NCBI GenBank assembly: GCA_964058845.1
Contig: CAXKVR010000079.1
Location: 39,399 to 103,398 of the forward strand
Reading direction: 5' to 3'
Length of the DNA stretch: 64,000 nucleotides
Source of the DNA: Carex sylvatica
Lineage: Eukaryota; Streptophyta; Magnoliopsida; Poales; Cyperaceae
Positions 10,812 through 22,050 of the stretch are shown piece after piece (positions within the stretch are counted from its first letter, which is position 1; every line of letters starts with the position of its first letter). The translations under genes were made by a program, and so were the position numbers. The notes below the pieces were generated by a model. It ran no database searches. It had not been told where the DNA came from and was given only the letters and a program-made list of their open reading frames with translations.

Positions 10812-11104
10812 TTATCTATTTGTGATATTTTTATTTAATTTAATTGAAGGAAAAAGAGCAGTTTAAATTTAGTTTATATGTAATAAGCTTTATCATCATT
10901 TGTTCCTCGTACCTTAAGTTTTGGTAACTTAGTATGTAACTTGTTGATGATTGTTGGTTTTTTATTAATATGTAACTGTTAGTTAATATGATATTCTTGT
11001 TAATGGTCATTTTGTGTAAGAAAGGTCAATTTATATACGGTCTTTATATTACAGTCCAATCAACTTGCACCAGATCTGTCAGAAACTATTTTTCACCTAT
11101 TCAG

Positions 11105-11275
11105 CATGATAGGTGCTGACGTGCTGTTACTATATTTTGGGGAATGTACATGGTTTTATGGGGAAAAGCAAAGGATGTCAAGTGAGAGGGAAATGAGTAA
11201 ATGACTCAATTCAGAACTGTTAGGTGTTTCAGAGGTAATCATATCAATAGATGGCAAAGAAGATCATGGGGTAGC
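11105..11275 (+). pseudogene. Decayed last exon of a WAT1-related gene, copy A
   Basis: Clear DNA similarity to 6496-6676: the acceptor context CTATTCAGCATGATAGG, then GGGGAATGTACATGG, GGGGAAAAGCA, and GATGGCAAAGAAGATCATGG. Frameshifts and a TGA after GATGTCAAG break it. The preceding exon (6018-6169) is not found here. It marks this block as derived from the neighbourhood of the WAT1 gene. Confidence 0.65.
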
Positions 11276-12468
11276 TGGTGAAGTTAGTTCTGTTATGGGA
11301 TGAATGTCAACGTAAATTCAATTTTTGTATAAATAATTGCTTTCTTCAATTTTCTTGGCTTCTCAATTTTTTTTTCCGAAACCAAGAGAATTACTCTCGC
11401 TCCACACTGAAAGAGATGAAAGGCCCATGCTGTAATCAAAGGCAAACCATTACCAAACAACACTATCAGGCAGCAATTACATCAGCAGAACAAACAAATC
11501 AACAGCATATACACATTTTAGTAGGCACTCCCCCTGGAAAAAAAAAATGCTGTCTAGCTCAACTCTTTCAACAGAACGGTTGATATCATGTTGCTTCTTC
11601 CTTTCACTCTGTGATGCCAAAGCATGAAAGAACCCAGAGATGAAGTGTTGATTAAGTTATTCAGAAGCTAGGGATTATGGACTCCGACCACATTACAAGA
11701 CGGTCCCTGGTCTTGTTTGATTTTACAATTCACACCATTATGCAAATGCTGTTTTCTTTACTGTCTGACAACAAGGCATTAATAAGCTACTACCAAAACT
11801 GCAAATAGGACATCCATGTTGGTACATTAAATTCATGCTGGTACCAAAATTGCAAATAGGAGATCCATGTCTACATTTGTGAATTTACTTTTGACGGAGT
11901 CTAATTTTTTGTCTATTGCTAAAGCCAAGTGAATTATTGAATTATCAACTTATTCTATAGAAATAATCAGAGATTCATGGTGTAGACGGGTAGGACTTGA
12001 CACCGTTACCCCAAAAAAATGAGTAACAGGTAAATAATTTTATATTCACTCATTTCAAATTTCAACCAAAATAATCCGAAGTTCACATAATAATATAATA
12101 TGCAAGAGCAACAAAATAGCCATTCATACATTACAAGGACTTGTTGTCAAATAAAACAAAGTTAAATATAATATTCTTAGCTGTTATTGCCAAAATTACA
12201 TGCACACTGATTTTAAACAACACATACATTATTACAAAAACCATGAAAAAGCCATGCATATTCTATTTCCCTCTCAAATTAGATAACTAATTGAACATAC
12301 AAAAACTATCCAGCAACACACCAACATTGACCTCCCAATTCAAACACTACCCTATTAGAACATGTTCTCTAATCACCACCAAATACTCCCTCATTGGTTG
12401 TAGAGGTGGTAAAAGATGCTCTGTGCTTCCAACCACCATACAAAATTAGGCCCAATGTCCATGGAGTG
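11276..12468. other. 3' flank of block A, no gene recognised
   Basis: 11270-11660 is shared with 22870-23280. The rest is AT-rich. A 101-codon open frame at 11278 has no recognisable domain and is broken in the paralogue. Confidence 0.5.
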
Positions 12469-12636
12469 CGTATCCTCTGAGATATCTCGTATTTTGCGTG
12501 ACCAACGTATCCGTGCCTATTCGGGGATAGCGCGCAGGCCAGTATTATTTTAGCTTTGAGATTCATGAATAATGTATTTGAACGGTTGAGATTCTCCAAA
12601 AAGTCATGCAAAATATGAGATATCTCAGAGGATGCG
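12469..12636. mobile_element. MITE, about 168 bp
   Basis: 29-bp terminal inverted repeats with two mismatches (CCTCTGAGATATCTC at the left, GAGATATCTCAGAGG at the right). No confident target duplication. Related ends occur at about 40595 (CTCTGAGATATCTCAA) and, more weakly, at 45310 and 55712. Confidence 0.6.
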
Positions 12637-13732
12637 AATTCATGTCTGTGACAGCCTTCTGCCACCCAGCAGCCCATAATTCAGGCCTTTTAACCCTTCG
12701 TGCTCTTCTTCGAGAATATGTTTCTGAAGACGAAGGGCAAGTTGGAAATCATGGCCCCCATAAACTATGTCATATTGAAATTTAACTCTGTCAAGGCAAC
12801 CAGGCCACAGCTGCATATGATTGGTACCAGCAAGATGTAGACTGGTATAGGGAATGTCTCTCCAAGGAAGAACCTGGATTTCAAGAAGATCTGAGTTTAG
12901 GGAGTAGCAGAATGTCAACCTCGGAGCCTTTGAAGTTTGAACTCATCAACTGCATTCAGTTCAATGTCATAAGCAAAGATTATGGGGTCATAATCCCAAT
13001 ATAATTTTCCTGACAACAAGAGCAGAAAATAAGGGATTGCTTAATTTACAATAGAAAACCATAAAGCTGACAAGTCAAGTAGTAGATTTGACTTGATACA
13101 GAAAGGATATATTAACCTGAGAACTATTAAATAAACTTGAGTAGAGTAACATAAACAAGTAATTAAAACTGTACATGTAATTAATATATACTGAAACTAA
13201 CTGGAACTCAAATCCAAACAGACAATAACGATATTTATTTGAATGTGATTGAAACCAAAATCCAATACAGTCCGATCCAGATTGGCTGGTTAAAATCATA
13301 TATGAACCCAAACAAGAATGTGTCAGAACTCTGATTTATTTGACCTAAAGTATTCAATGTGATATTTTTATAAACCGAAAGTGAACCTATGCTATTTAAC
13401 TGGACACCAAAATTTGTTACACCAAGTCCTGTGCTATGCAACAATATTAGTATCGCAATCAATATTTGCGGCATTGTTCTGCATAGAAGAACATTCTTAA
13501 TTAGGTAATAGCAACCGAGTTGTTGTTTCTTATGGTTAGTGGAAAATTTCCAACAAACAGATATATTAAATAGAAAAATATTTAGAAAAAGCAACCGAGT
13601 TGTTAACCCTTCCAAATATATACAAAATATACAAGTTGAATGGCAGTTTTGATTTTGATATCAGGAACTTTCTTGATTGAGTAGACCTACCTTCTAGAAA
13701 ATAAAATTATCTGATAAATACAAATGATGTAC
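12637..13732. other. No gene recognised
   Basis: A 92-codon minus-strand frame at 12640-12918 shows no family I know. 13450-13660 is shared with 24310-24670 of block B. Confidence 0.4.
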
Positions 13733-14280
13733 CTGGCATATCTTGTTGGCATGATTAAACTGCTCCATCATAACCCAAAGAGTACTCGATCGATGAGACA
13801 TTATAACTTGAATTCATGCAGGGATATGCAGGGGTTATAATGGGCATGTGGTGCTTCCTGTCCCCATGGAACTTGTGTGGGTCCCACACCGTAAAGACAA
13901 GTTCTTCATTTTCTTCTATTGCGCAGAGCATCACAGGGTTGGGCCAACGCCACTGAGTATACACACGGAAGAATCTGGTTACACCTCTTCTCTTTCCCCA
14001 ATATTTCAATCACCTCAGCGTAGTATGGAAACTTTACAAGGCGAAAAAAATCAATAGTTACAGATTACAGAACAAAAATAGTAATAAGAGACCATTTTAA
14101 TCTTTTAGAATGAGAAAAAAAAAGAAAAGAAGATACTTTGAAGCAGATAACTTTGACATCAGGGACGAGACGAAGAATCATGTCAGCCACACGACATCCA
14201 TTGAGACTACGCACAGTTACTTCATCAATATTGTACAGCACCGACTGTTGTGATATATCCAAGGCTTGAGGAACAACAAA
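13733..14280 (-). pseudogene. Poly(A) polymerase pseudogene, two central exons
   Basis: Fragment of canonical nuclear poly(A) polymerase, the mRNA 3'-end adenylating enzyme. Exon at about 14140-14280: [20 protein letters not shown] and [14 protein letters not shown], the end of the nucleotidyltransferase domain. Exon at 13733-14042: [47 protein letters not shown], then [13 protein letters not shown] before a donor GT. Lesions: TGA replaces the Cys codon in FHTTLR-C-LKYW; about 30 residues between RRGV and RFFRVY are missing, as if an exon were deleted; a 1-base shift follows SYNVS. The first catalytic motifs and the RNA-binding domain are absent. Not functional. Confidence 0.85.
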
Positions 14281-14399
14281 ACATAAAAAGAAACATCATC
14301 GTACCAAACATTAAAGATAGATTGAAAGGGAACTTTTTGAGAAGAAAATGACTGATCAAAGTGGAAAATGGTAATTAATCAAGTAGCATCTAACCTTAC

Positions 14400-14437
14400 A
14401 TTTGGGCCCAATTGAGAGTAGCAGAATGTCGTCCTCA
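14400..14437 (-). other. Small conserved exon-like segment, block A
   Basis: Read on the minus strand it follows TGCAG and ends before GTAAGG, encoding EDDILLLS. A near-identical copy lies at 25938-25975, where the donor is GC instead of GT. Probably an upstream exon of the reverse-strand gene. Family unknown. Confidence 0.4.
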
Positions 14438-14699
14438 CTGCAATTAAACTTTCACCGAATCTTTTAAATTTTTCCTAAGAAAAGTTTGTGCCATAGGATT
14501 AGTTTAATTTCAATAAGGAAAACTCTTGAAGTGTTTTTCACCAATTTCTCAAGAATAAAACACACTGGGTACATAGATGACTGATGTACTATCAGAATTG
14601 CTGTCTGAAAATTACAAAACAGATTTAATAATAACCTTGAAGGTTCAGAACAGTAAGAACCTTAGTACAATTAATTTTGTGACTAGATATTGTATTTAA

Positions 14700-15055
14700 A
14701 TATATATATATATATATAGGTTGGCTAGATATTGTATTCAAAACGTTTGTTTCCAGCCTCCGAAACAAATGTTTCCGTTTTCTGATTTTCAAAGTCCAAT
14801 GGTCGATTCAAACCATTAGAATATATATTAAAATGTAACCAAATTTTAATTTTTTTAGAACTTTTTATTATTTATTAAGATGATTTGAAAATTATTGTTT
14901 TTATTAAACTTCTGTATCATTGGAAAACAGTGATTTTCAAACTATCTTAATAAATGATAAAAAAAATTAAAAAAATAAAAAAATTTGGTGTCCAAGCACA
15001 ATTTAATAATGATTATATTGTCATATTTCTCAGTAATTAGTAATATTAAAAAAAG
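14700..15055. repeat. Insertion specific to block A, MITE-like
   Basis: This stretch begins with a TA microsatellite (14700-14718) and has no counterpart at the matching place in block B (about 26530). Phrases such as TTTTCAAAGTCCAATGG and TTGGTGTCCAAGCACA recur at 46940-47010. No clear ends. Confidence 0.35.
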
Positions 15056-15122
15056 ATAATCTCACTTACCTAAACAACAACAGTCGACTGGAAATAAAAA
15101 GAGAGCCAAGAAGAAGTTGTAC

Positions 15123-15240
15123 CTTGGAATCATTGAAGTTGAGAAAGAATCACGAAAGCAATTTGTACTTGCCGACGAGAATTAAAAGAAGGAGAACTAA
15201 TTTTGACAGAAAATCGAAGAGACGGACGACAGATTATATA
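15123..15240 (-). promoter_or_regulatory. Reverse-strand promoter and first exon, block A
   Basis: On the minus strand: GTTATATAA (TATA-like, about 15230-15240), a CT-rich leader, then TTCCAAG followed by GTACAA as splice donor at 15122. The same exon with its donor occurs at 26635-26717. It probably fed the gene of which the poly(A) polymerase pseudogene is a remnant (inference from orientation and order). Confidence 0.5.
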
Positions 15241-16317
15241 ACGAGAAAAGAAAAAAAACTGAAGCTTGAATAAAATTGATTTCTGTAACTATAGTTATGG
15301 AATCATCTATGTAGCGAATGGTGGGTATTCTCCACATACTGATCCGGTAGAGGAGTTATTACAGCACGATTGCTGCACGTTATTACGTTTTTCTTTGGAT
15401 ATGTGAGAATTTAATGATTTTTTTTTCTCCCCCTGTTTTCTCACATTTTTTTTTTAAAAAAAAATCTTGACAGTGGCCCTGTTTTCTCACATTTCTGTGG
15501 GCGTGGACTGCAGTAAATCTGTGAATATTACAACCGTGCCTTCGCTAGAATGTTCTTTATAGAAAGAAATTCTTTTTCAGTATCTTCTAAGTTCTAATGC
15601 TCCTCTTTTAGTTTAATTAATTTTTTTTTATATGGTAAATTTAAGTTTCCATATTAAATAAAAAAAATTATGTTACGATTTTCTTTGGAGCTATTCTATG
15701 TTACTGGACTCAAATTATAATATGAATGGTCGAGCAAAATAATACTGCAATAAATATCTCTATTTTTTCTTTTTGGTTCATAATCAGTATATAATTTTAT
15801 TGATTTAAAGAGTTATAAACTAACTATTACATAAGATTAAATAATTAAGATTAAATAATTAGTATTTTTAAAAACATTCAGCTGTAAACAAACTAAAAGT
15901 GCACAAGGACATATGCATTTTGTAAATATAAATTTAATTATCTTGCATGATGAAAATAATAGAAGCCTAGTGATGAATTCCTCTGTGCGCATAGTTGCCC
16001 TGCTGGCGTGCTTCATTATAGAAGACACTGAATCAAGTCAGACTGAGAAATAAAAAATACTGCAATAAATATCTCTATTATACATGCATGTCTTTGTACG
16101 TATGAGTTTGTTCGTATTCGTAGCGTATTTAATCATGAATTTTAAAATTGTCTGTGCTAATATTGGTTGCGAACGATTTTTATTTTATTTTTATTTTTAG
16201 AGGAAAAGACTTTAGGCATTGGGCTGAATTCGGCCCATCTTAAAATTGTCTGGATTTTTGGGCTTCTAGGCCCATCTATTTCTCTAGTCCTAAAATCCAA
16301 CAGCGCCCCCGGTAACA
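15241..16317. other. Intergenic between duplication blocks
   Basis: AT-rich. I see no gene, no long inverted repeat and no recognised element. A short tandem (ATTAAGATTAAATA) lies near 15835. Confidence 0.5.
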
Positions 16318-16573
16318 TACCAAAAACTCGCAACTTGCTGAAAAGATAATCTCCATTTATAATGACGTAAGCCATGATATTTTAGCAAATGAAAATTAAT
16401 GAAACCGACCGAGCTATTCACGCGAATCACGCCAAAACAGCCTGTCTTTTTATATAGTTTTTTTTGCTGACGTGGCGCGGGTCCCCTTGTGGTGCTTCCA
16501 ATAAAAACTTGACGCGTGGATAGATCTGGTTCTTGAAAAATCGAGAGACTTCTATAAACCGACTTAGAATATG

Positions 16574-16582
16574 CTATATAAA
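16574..16582 (+). promoter_or_regulatory. TATA box of leader B
   Basis: CTATATAAA in the same context as 7562, about 30 bp before the conserved AAGAAAAACCAAGA leader start. Confidence 0.6.
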
Positions 16583-17102
16583 TCCATAAACCTATACAAG
16601 AAAAACCAAGAGACGCTTCTATTTTCTCCTATTCATAACTACCCAAACCCCCACAGATAGATTCGAAATTAGAGTTTGATAATTGATGAGGCCGAAATGA
16701 TACGAGAATTGAGCGGTGGTGCAGAGGGAGATCTATTTTTGGAAGCGCGAAGGATGGTTATATCTGGCGCGCGCTGATCTGAAATTTTACGGCGGGACTT
16801 TCGAAATCAGTTTCAGATCTGGTTTTACAAGTCAGATCTATCTGATCAAGCAAATCTACCTCGCTATCTGCTCCGATTTCGAGATTTCGAACGGTGTTTA
16901 ATCGATTGACGGTTGACTTGCTTGAAGAAACGAATCTGTTCCATTCCAGTTTATCGCATCGCATCGCTTCGCATCTGAATTGGATGCTGAGTCGTATGCT
17001 TAGATCTATCAACTGGAAGGTTTGGGTAAGTGTGTATTGTTACAGTTGTAAGTTTTTCAGATCTGATATCTTCTGTATGTTTTGTACATAGAGGCCTTTG
17101 CC

Positions 17103-17162
17103 ATGGTGGGTGCGCTCGCATGGCAGGTCAACCATAGTAATAAAAAAGTTCTTTCGATCTGA
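17103..17162 (+). CDS. Conserved 19-codon micro-ORF, copy B
   Basis: ATG in GCCATGG. The product begins MVGALAWQVNHSNKKV and ends LSI, with TGA overlapping the hairpin start. Same family as 8103 and 18218. Function unknown. Confidence 0.35.
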   Translation: MVGALAWQVNHSNKKVLSI

Positions 17163-17207
17163 GGGAGATCCCATGGGGAAGTTATTTTTACCCCCAGGTT
17201 CTCCCTC
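17161..17207 (+). other. Stem-loop, copy B
   Basis: GAGGGAGA pairs with TCTCCCTC; TGGGG with CCCCA; CC with GG around one bulged A. The loop is AT-rich. Confidence 0.6.
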
Positions 17208-18217
17208 TCTGTGTGCGCGTCTCTCTCTCTCTCTCTCCCTCTCCCTCCCTCCCTCTCTCTCTTTTTATCCTTTTTATCCATTGATTTTCTCGACAGAGTA
17301 CCTGATTGCTAGACAACAACCTGCTTTATAAATTGCGTTGATGATGGATTCCTTGCAATTGAAAGCCTACTGAACTAATATTTCAGGGTATAACTCAAAA
17401 GTTGAAGGCTTAATTACATTTAAATAAATTTCTGTTAATAAGTTGCTGATAATATACCTTTTACGAGGATGTTATAATTATAAAACAACTGAATCCAATT
17501 GAATGATATATAACTAACATAAAATAAATTTAAGCAAATTTCTGTTATTCTTTCAAGTGATTAAATTATTACATGAATAGTTGAAATCAAATAATAGTTG
17601 AAACATACAAATAATTTGTGAGCAGTAAGAAATATGGAATTAGTTAATTTAATTTTAAATATGTACAGGCTTTTACAGATTATTTAGATTGTCTTTTTTG
17701 CAATTGTTAATAACCCTTTTCTTGCTTGTTGGTATTTGGGTAGTTACCTTAATTCTCATATCTGAAGTGATTCTTGTTCTTGTGGCATTAAATAATATTA
17801 TGAGAACTTTTGTTTCAGATCAGTAAATAATTTGCTAGATTATTTTGTAATTATTGATGGGTAACATTTCTGCTCTATACATGTTAGTCCTGTTGATGGT
17901 ATTGAAATGGTTGATCATTTGATTGGATTATGCACAGGTGTTTTTTAGATCTCTAAGCTCTAGTTTGCAATGGAGACTTTAATTTAAGTCCTTGCTCAAT
18001 TTTGTTTAACTTTTTTTATCATTCCAGTTTATCGCATCAGCAGTAAGACCCGAATCTGTTCCATTCCAGTTTATCGCATCGCTTTGCATCTGAATTGGAT
18101 GCTGAGTCGTATGCTTAGATCTATCAACTGGAAGGTTTGGGTAAGTGTGTATTGTTACAGTTGTAAGTTTTTCAGATCTGATATCTTCTATATGTTTTGT
18201 ACATAGAGGCCTTTGCC

Positions 18218-18277
18218 ATGGTGGGTGCGCTCGCATGGCAGGTCAACCATAGTAATAAAAAAGTTCTTTTGATCTGA
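18218..18277 (+). CDS. Conserved 19-codon micro-ORF, copy B2
   Basis: Product begins MVGALAWQVNHSNKKV and ends LLI. The TGA overlaps the hairpin at 18276-18322. It has no promoter of its own in view, and could be read only by transcription from upstream. Confidence 0.3.
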   Translation: MVGALAWQVNHSNKKVLLI

Positions 18278-18322
18278 GGGAGATTCCATGGGGAAGTTAT
18301 TTTTACCCCCAGGTTCTCCCTC
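18276..18322 (+). other. Stem-loop, copy B2
   Basis: Same helices as at 17161, with one base change in the internal bulge. Confidence 0.6.
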
Positions 18323-19123
18323 TGCGTGCGCTCGTCTCTCTCTCTCTCTCCCTCTCCCTCCCTCTCTTTTTATCCTTTTTATCCATTGATTTTTTCGACA
18401 GAGTACCTGATTGCTAGACAACCTGCTTTATAAATTGCGTTGATGGATTCCTTGCAGTTGAAAGCCTACTGAACTAATATTTCAAGGTACAACTCAAAGC
18501 TGAAGGCTTAATTACATTTAAATAAATTTCTGTTAATCAAGTTGCTGATAACATACCTTTGATGAGGATGTTATAATTATAAAACCACTGAATCCAATTG
18601 AATGATATATACCTAACATAAAATAAATTTAAGCAAATTTCTGTTATTCTGTCAAAGTGATTAAATTATTACATGAATAGTTGAAATCAAATGATAGTTG
18701 AAACATACAAATAATTTGCGAGCAGTAAGAAATATGGAATTAGTTAATTTAATTTTAAATATGTACAGGCTTGTACAGATTATTTCGAATGTCTTTTTGG
18801 CAATTGTTAATAACCATTTTCTTGCTTGTTGGTATCTGGTTAGTTACCTTAATTCTCATATCTGAAGTGATTCTTGTTCTTGTGGCATTAAATAATATTA
18901 TGAGAACTTTTGTTTCAGATCAGTAAATAATTTGCTAGATTATTTTGTAATTATTGATGGGCAACATTTCTGCTCTTTATATGTTAGTCCTGTTGATGGT
19001 ATTGAAATGGTTGATCATTTGATTGGATTATGCACAGGTGTTTTTTAGATCTCTAAGTTCTAGTTTGCAATGGAGACTTTAATTCAAGTCCATGCTCAAT
19101 TTTGTTTAACTTTTTTTTATCAT

Positions 19124-21050
19124 GAGTTGTAATCAATTATTACTATTGAACTATAATAGGTAGGGAAGGGTAATATTTGCCCTCCATACATTTTGGTTGT
19201 GTTGATGGGATGTCAGAAAGGCTAATCATTTGTTGGGAATGTGTTTCTTCATCTCCCAAGTTTTATTTGTATGTTGGGACTATATTAAAGGTTTATGCCC
19301 ATATTTATATCACGTTAATTTTCTATTGAAATTCTGTTCTTAATTTATTATTCTTTAAAAACATCTATATTGTATTTATACCGACTTGGCTTCTGCATTG
19401 GTGTCAATCTGGCATATGATTATCATCTGTCCATATGAACTTTTGCTGTTATCTGTAGGTTCCTCTATATGTTTAATTGGGGATAATGTGTTGATTATAA
19501 GAAAGGTACGACATTAGATTAGAATGCTCAAGTTTTTGTTACTCTTATGGAAACATCAATGTGGATGGTAAGTGTTGTTGCCCTTGATGAATGAATGGTA
19601 GTATGAACTATAGTGTTGCCTTTCCAAATGGATCTTTAGCTCAAAAACATTTGGACAGAGTTCCTGTATCTACAGGGGGGTGATGGTTCGAATCCATCAA
19701 GATCCTTGTAAGATTTTAAAAGAACCTAAATAGGGACCCAAGTTGTAACTTCATTGTGAACCAAAGAATTTTGTTTTATTAGAAGCTTTATTTGAAATGA
19801 GCATAATTTAACATCTATATTACCATTTTAATATTTAATAAAATGGGCTCAGCCAGTTCCTGATCCTACACTGTCAACTGTCAATTTATTAAGAGTAAAA
19901 CTTGGATTACAAGCTATGTTGATAATAAAACAGTACAGTTATGCAGGAAATGAAGGGCAAAGAATGACAATTAAAAAAACTTTTGCTGGATGTTTTATTT
20001 TTACCTGGATGACAAGCAAAGGCTTTAGATATGGCATAGATCGATGGTGCTTTATTTACAGTGAAAGCCTTCAGGTATTTCTTTAATTTTATTATTATTA
20101 TTATTATTGTTTTAATAATTTATAATATTCTGCTTTATGCTAAAAGTGGTTCTGTTATATTTGAACTGAAATGCTTCTACTGGTTCTATTCTCAGTCACT
20201 AGAGGGGGAGGGAGGTGTAATACAATAATTTTCTATCAATGTGAGAAAGATTTTAAAGTCTCACCTCTTTAGTACTTCTCAAGTTGAAGGGTGTATTGGT
20301 TGGTGGTTCCATTCATCTGAATTATTCATTATTGTTGAATAATTGGAGAATACTTGAATTTTGGTACTTCCATATTATTTTAGGTAGTGATGGGCTACAT
20401 GTCCACACCATATATTTTGGTTCTGCTGATAGTCTGTCAGATTGATCATTTGTTGGGTGTTTTCATATCTATAATCTCTGGTTTGTATGTTCAAACTTTA
20501 TTGAAGGTCCATTCCCATATTTATATTAGTTTTTTTTTTTCTATTTAAATTCTGTTCTTAATTTCGTCATTATTCTGTAAAAAATTTGGTTTGTATGTTC
20601 AGACTTTGTTGAAGGCCCATACTCCTGTTTATATCAGGTTATTTTTTTCTATTTAAATTCTGTTCTTAATTTAGTCATTATTTTGTAAATATTTTTATGA
20701 TTAGGACATTTGAAAACCAAAGAAGAAACAGATGCCGTTATCTTTGGAATTTTTTTGCTCGCATGTGATTATCAGTTTGGACTGTCAGTTTGCTCTTGGA
20801 ATTTTTTTGCTCGCATGTGATTATCAGTTTGGACTGTCAGTTTGCTCTTTTGACAAAGGCATCAATTTTTTATAAGGGAGTGTGAATAAAATTTATAAAA
20901 TGTGTTTGTATTGTGCTGGTTCAGTGATATGTTGGCTGTGGAGATGTTAGATAGAATGGTATTTTTATATTAGAAATACAAAAGTGTGTGATTTGTGGAG
21001 TATTAGTGTGGGTCTTAGGCATTGATGTTCCATGTCTTGCAAATAACATT
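19124..21050. other. Intron-like or intergenic sequence of block B
   Basis: Contains the second tRNA-like element. 20520-20700 holds two near copies of a 110-bp stretch (CTATTTAAATTCTGTTCTTAA), and 20750-20845 a 60-bp direct repeat (GCATGTGATTATCAGTTTGG). No gene recognised. Confidence 0.5.
19630..19705 (+). pseudogene. tRNA-like element, copy 2
   Basis: 76 nt, with the same acceptor (GGATCTT/AAGATCC) and T arm as copy 1. The middle stem is CCTGT/ACAGG with a 4-nt loop; relative to copies 1 and 3 both partners of one pair have changed. Confidence 0.55.
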
Positions 21051-21112
21051 TGTTCATCTTTGAAAAAGGCGAATTTCATTCTGTTCAAATTTGCCTTTTT
21101 CAAAGATGAACA
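21051..21112. repeat. 62-bp near-perfect palindrome (hairpin)
   Basis: Left arm TGTTCATCTTTGAAAAAGGC, then G and AATTT. The right arm is its complement, with the single mismatch forming a G:U pair in plus-strand RNA. 26-bp stem, 10-nt loop. Absent from block A. Confidence 0.85.
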
Positions 21113-21239
21113 AGGCAACATTTGGATTATTAGCATTAATCTTAACAGGGATAATTGCCATCCTCTCTCAACACATCATAGTCATTACCTTATACTGGTA
21201 AACCATCTTCACCTAGTATCAGCTACAACCACCACAAGC

Positions 21240-21410
21240 ACTCTTTTCTCTCCTTACTAAAAGCCAAAAGCCCCATAGATTGATTCTAAATTAGGGTTTG
21301 CTGAGGCTGACAAGATAGGAGAATGGAGCCCCCCATATACAGTGCTGAAGGACCATGTAACGTGATTGATGGTTGATCTGATGCTGATCTAAAATATTAC
21401 AGGGTGTGAC
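21240..21410 (+). pseudogene. Truncated third copy of the leader exon 1
   Basis: Degenerate copy of exon 1 (GATTCTAAATTAGGGTTTG, then CTGATCTAAAATATTAC). It is fused directly to sequence that in block A lies just before the tRNA-like element (about 10645), so a deletion removed everything between. Confidence 0.6.
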
Positions 21411-21511
21411 AATGAATGAATGGGTACGTAATTTTGTTGTTTCCTGTGATGTGAAAGATCCCTTTTGAATATAAGGGTAATTTATCTGCTCATTTGTTTA
21501 CCTTTTAAAAT

Positions 21512-21586
21512 GGATCTTTAGCTCAAATACACTTGGATAGAGTCCCTGAACCTCAGGGGGATGATGGTTCGAATCCATCAAGATCC
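21512..21586 (+). pseudogene. tRNA-like element, copy 3
   Basis: 75 nt. Acceptor and T arm are identical to the other copies. The middle arm is CCTGA/TCAGG with loop ACC. If read as a standard 7-nt anticodon loop it lacks U33. Confidence 0.55.
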
Positions 21587-22050
21587 TTAGAACTGAGACA
21601 ATATTGTGTGATTATGTAATGTGTTCATGAGTTTAAGAACAATATATGATGATGATTCATGAGGCTATGCAAATAGCCAGTTACTATGGAAAGAATGTGA
21701 AATAAACCAGTGGGACATTGGTGTTTCCGGTGTATGTCGTTTGGTAAGTTACTGAGAACAATTTGGTCCATCAGTAAACTTTTTTACTTCTATTGATTTC
21801 CTTCCGCATTCAAGTACAAAGTTTTGAATCAATTCAAGCTGAATTAGGTATTTCCTAATTATGATATTTTTATTAAATTTAATTCAAGGAACAAGGATAG
21901 AACATTAATAAACAAGAGAAAAATTGAATATTTCATAGTTTCATGTTAAGGTTTACCATCATTTGTTCCTTGTACCTTAAAATTTGGAAAGTTATAGAAT
22001 TAGGGTGTAACTGTTAATTTATGTGATATTCTTGTTTAATGGTCATTTTA

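Larger units (their letters stand above)
7080..15240. repeat. Segmental duplication, copy A
   Basis: This block shares ordered landmarks with 16318-26717. These are the TATA promoter and leader (7562-8304 and 16574-17340), introns with similar sequence (8560-8800 and 17630-17830), the tRNA-like element (10739 and 19630/21512), the WAT1 last-exon relic (11105 and 22105), a 3' flank (11270-11660 and 22870-23280), and a reverse-strand first exon (15123 and 26635). Similarity is high but interrupted by indels and unshared insertions, so the duplication is not recent. Confidence 0.8.
16605..17333 (+). other. Spliced transcript leader B, gene unidentified
   Basis: Same architecture as leader A. 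Exon 1 ends at 17025 before GTAAGT; exon 2 starts after ACATAG at 17092; a CT-rich tract precedes the next acceptor (CGACAG, 17296). In exon 1 the ATG at about 16697 opens a 26-codon frame beginning MIRELSGGAEGDLFLEARR and closed by TGA. In copy A this frame stops after GDLF. Confidence 0.5.
16931..18020 (+). repeat. Tandem duplication unit B1
   Basis: Repeated at 18051-19123 (offset about 1115-1120 bp). It covers the end of exon 1, exon 2 and downstream intron. The junction carries an extra CATTCCAGTTTATCGCATC, which also begins the unit, so the duplication probably arose by slippage or unequal crossing-over at this motif. Confidence 0.85.
18051..19123 (+). repeat. Tandem duplication unit B2
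   Basis: Second copy of 16931-18020. It keeps the exon 1 donor (18140/18141), the micro-ORF, the hairpin and the CT tract, but lacks the promoter and most of exon 1. Confidence 0.85.

Noticed and set aside
12640..12918. 92-codon minus-strand frame as part of the poly(A) polymerase gene
   Set aside because: Position and strand fit, but I cannot match it to any poly(A) polymerase segment or any other family, so it is left unnamed.
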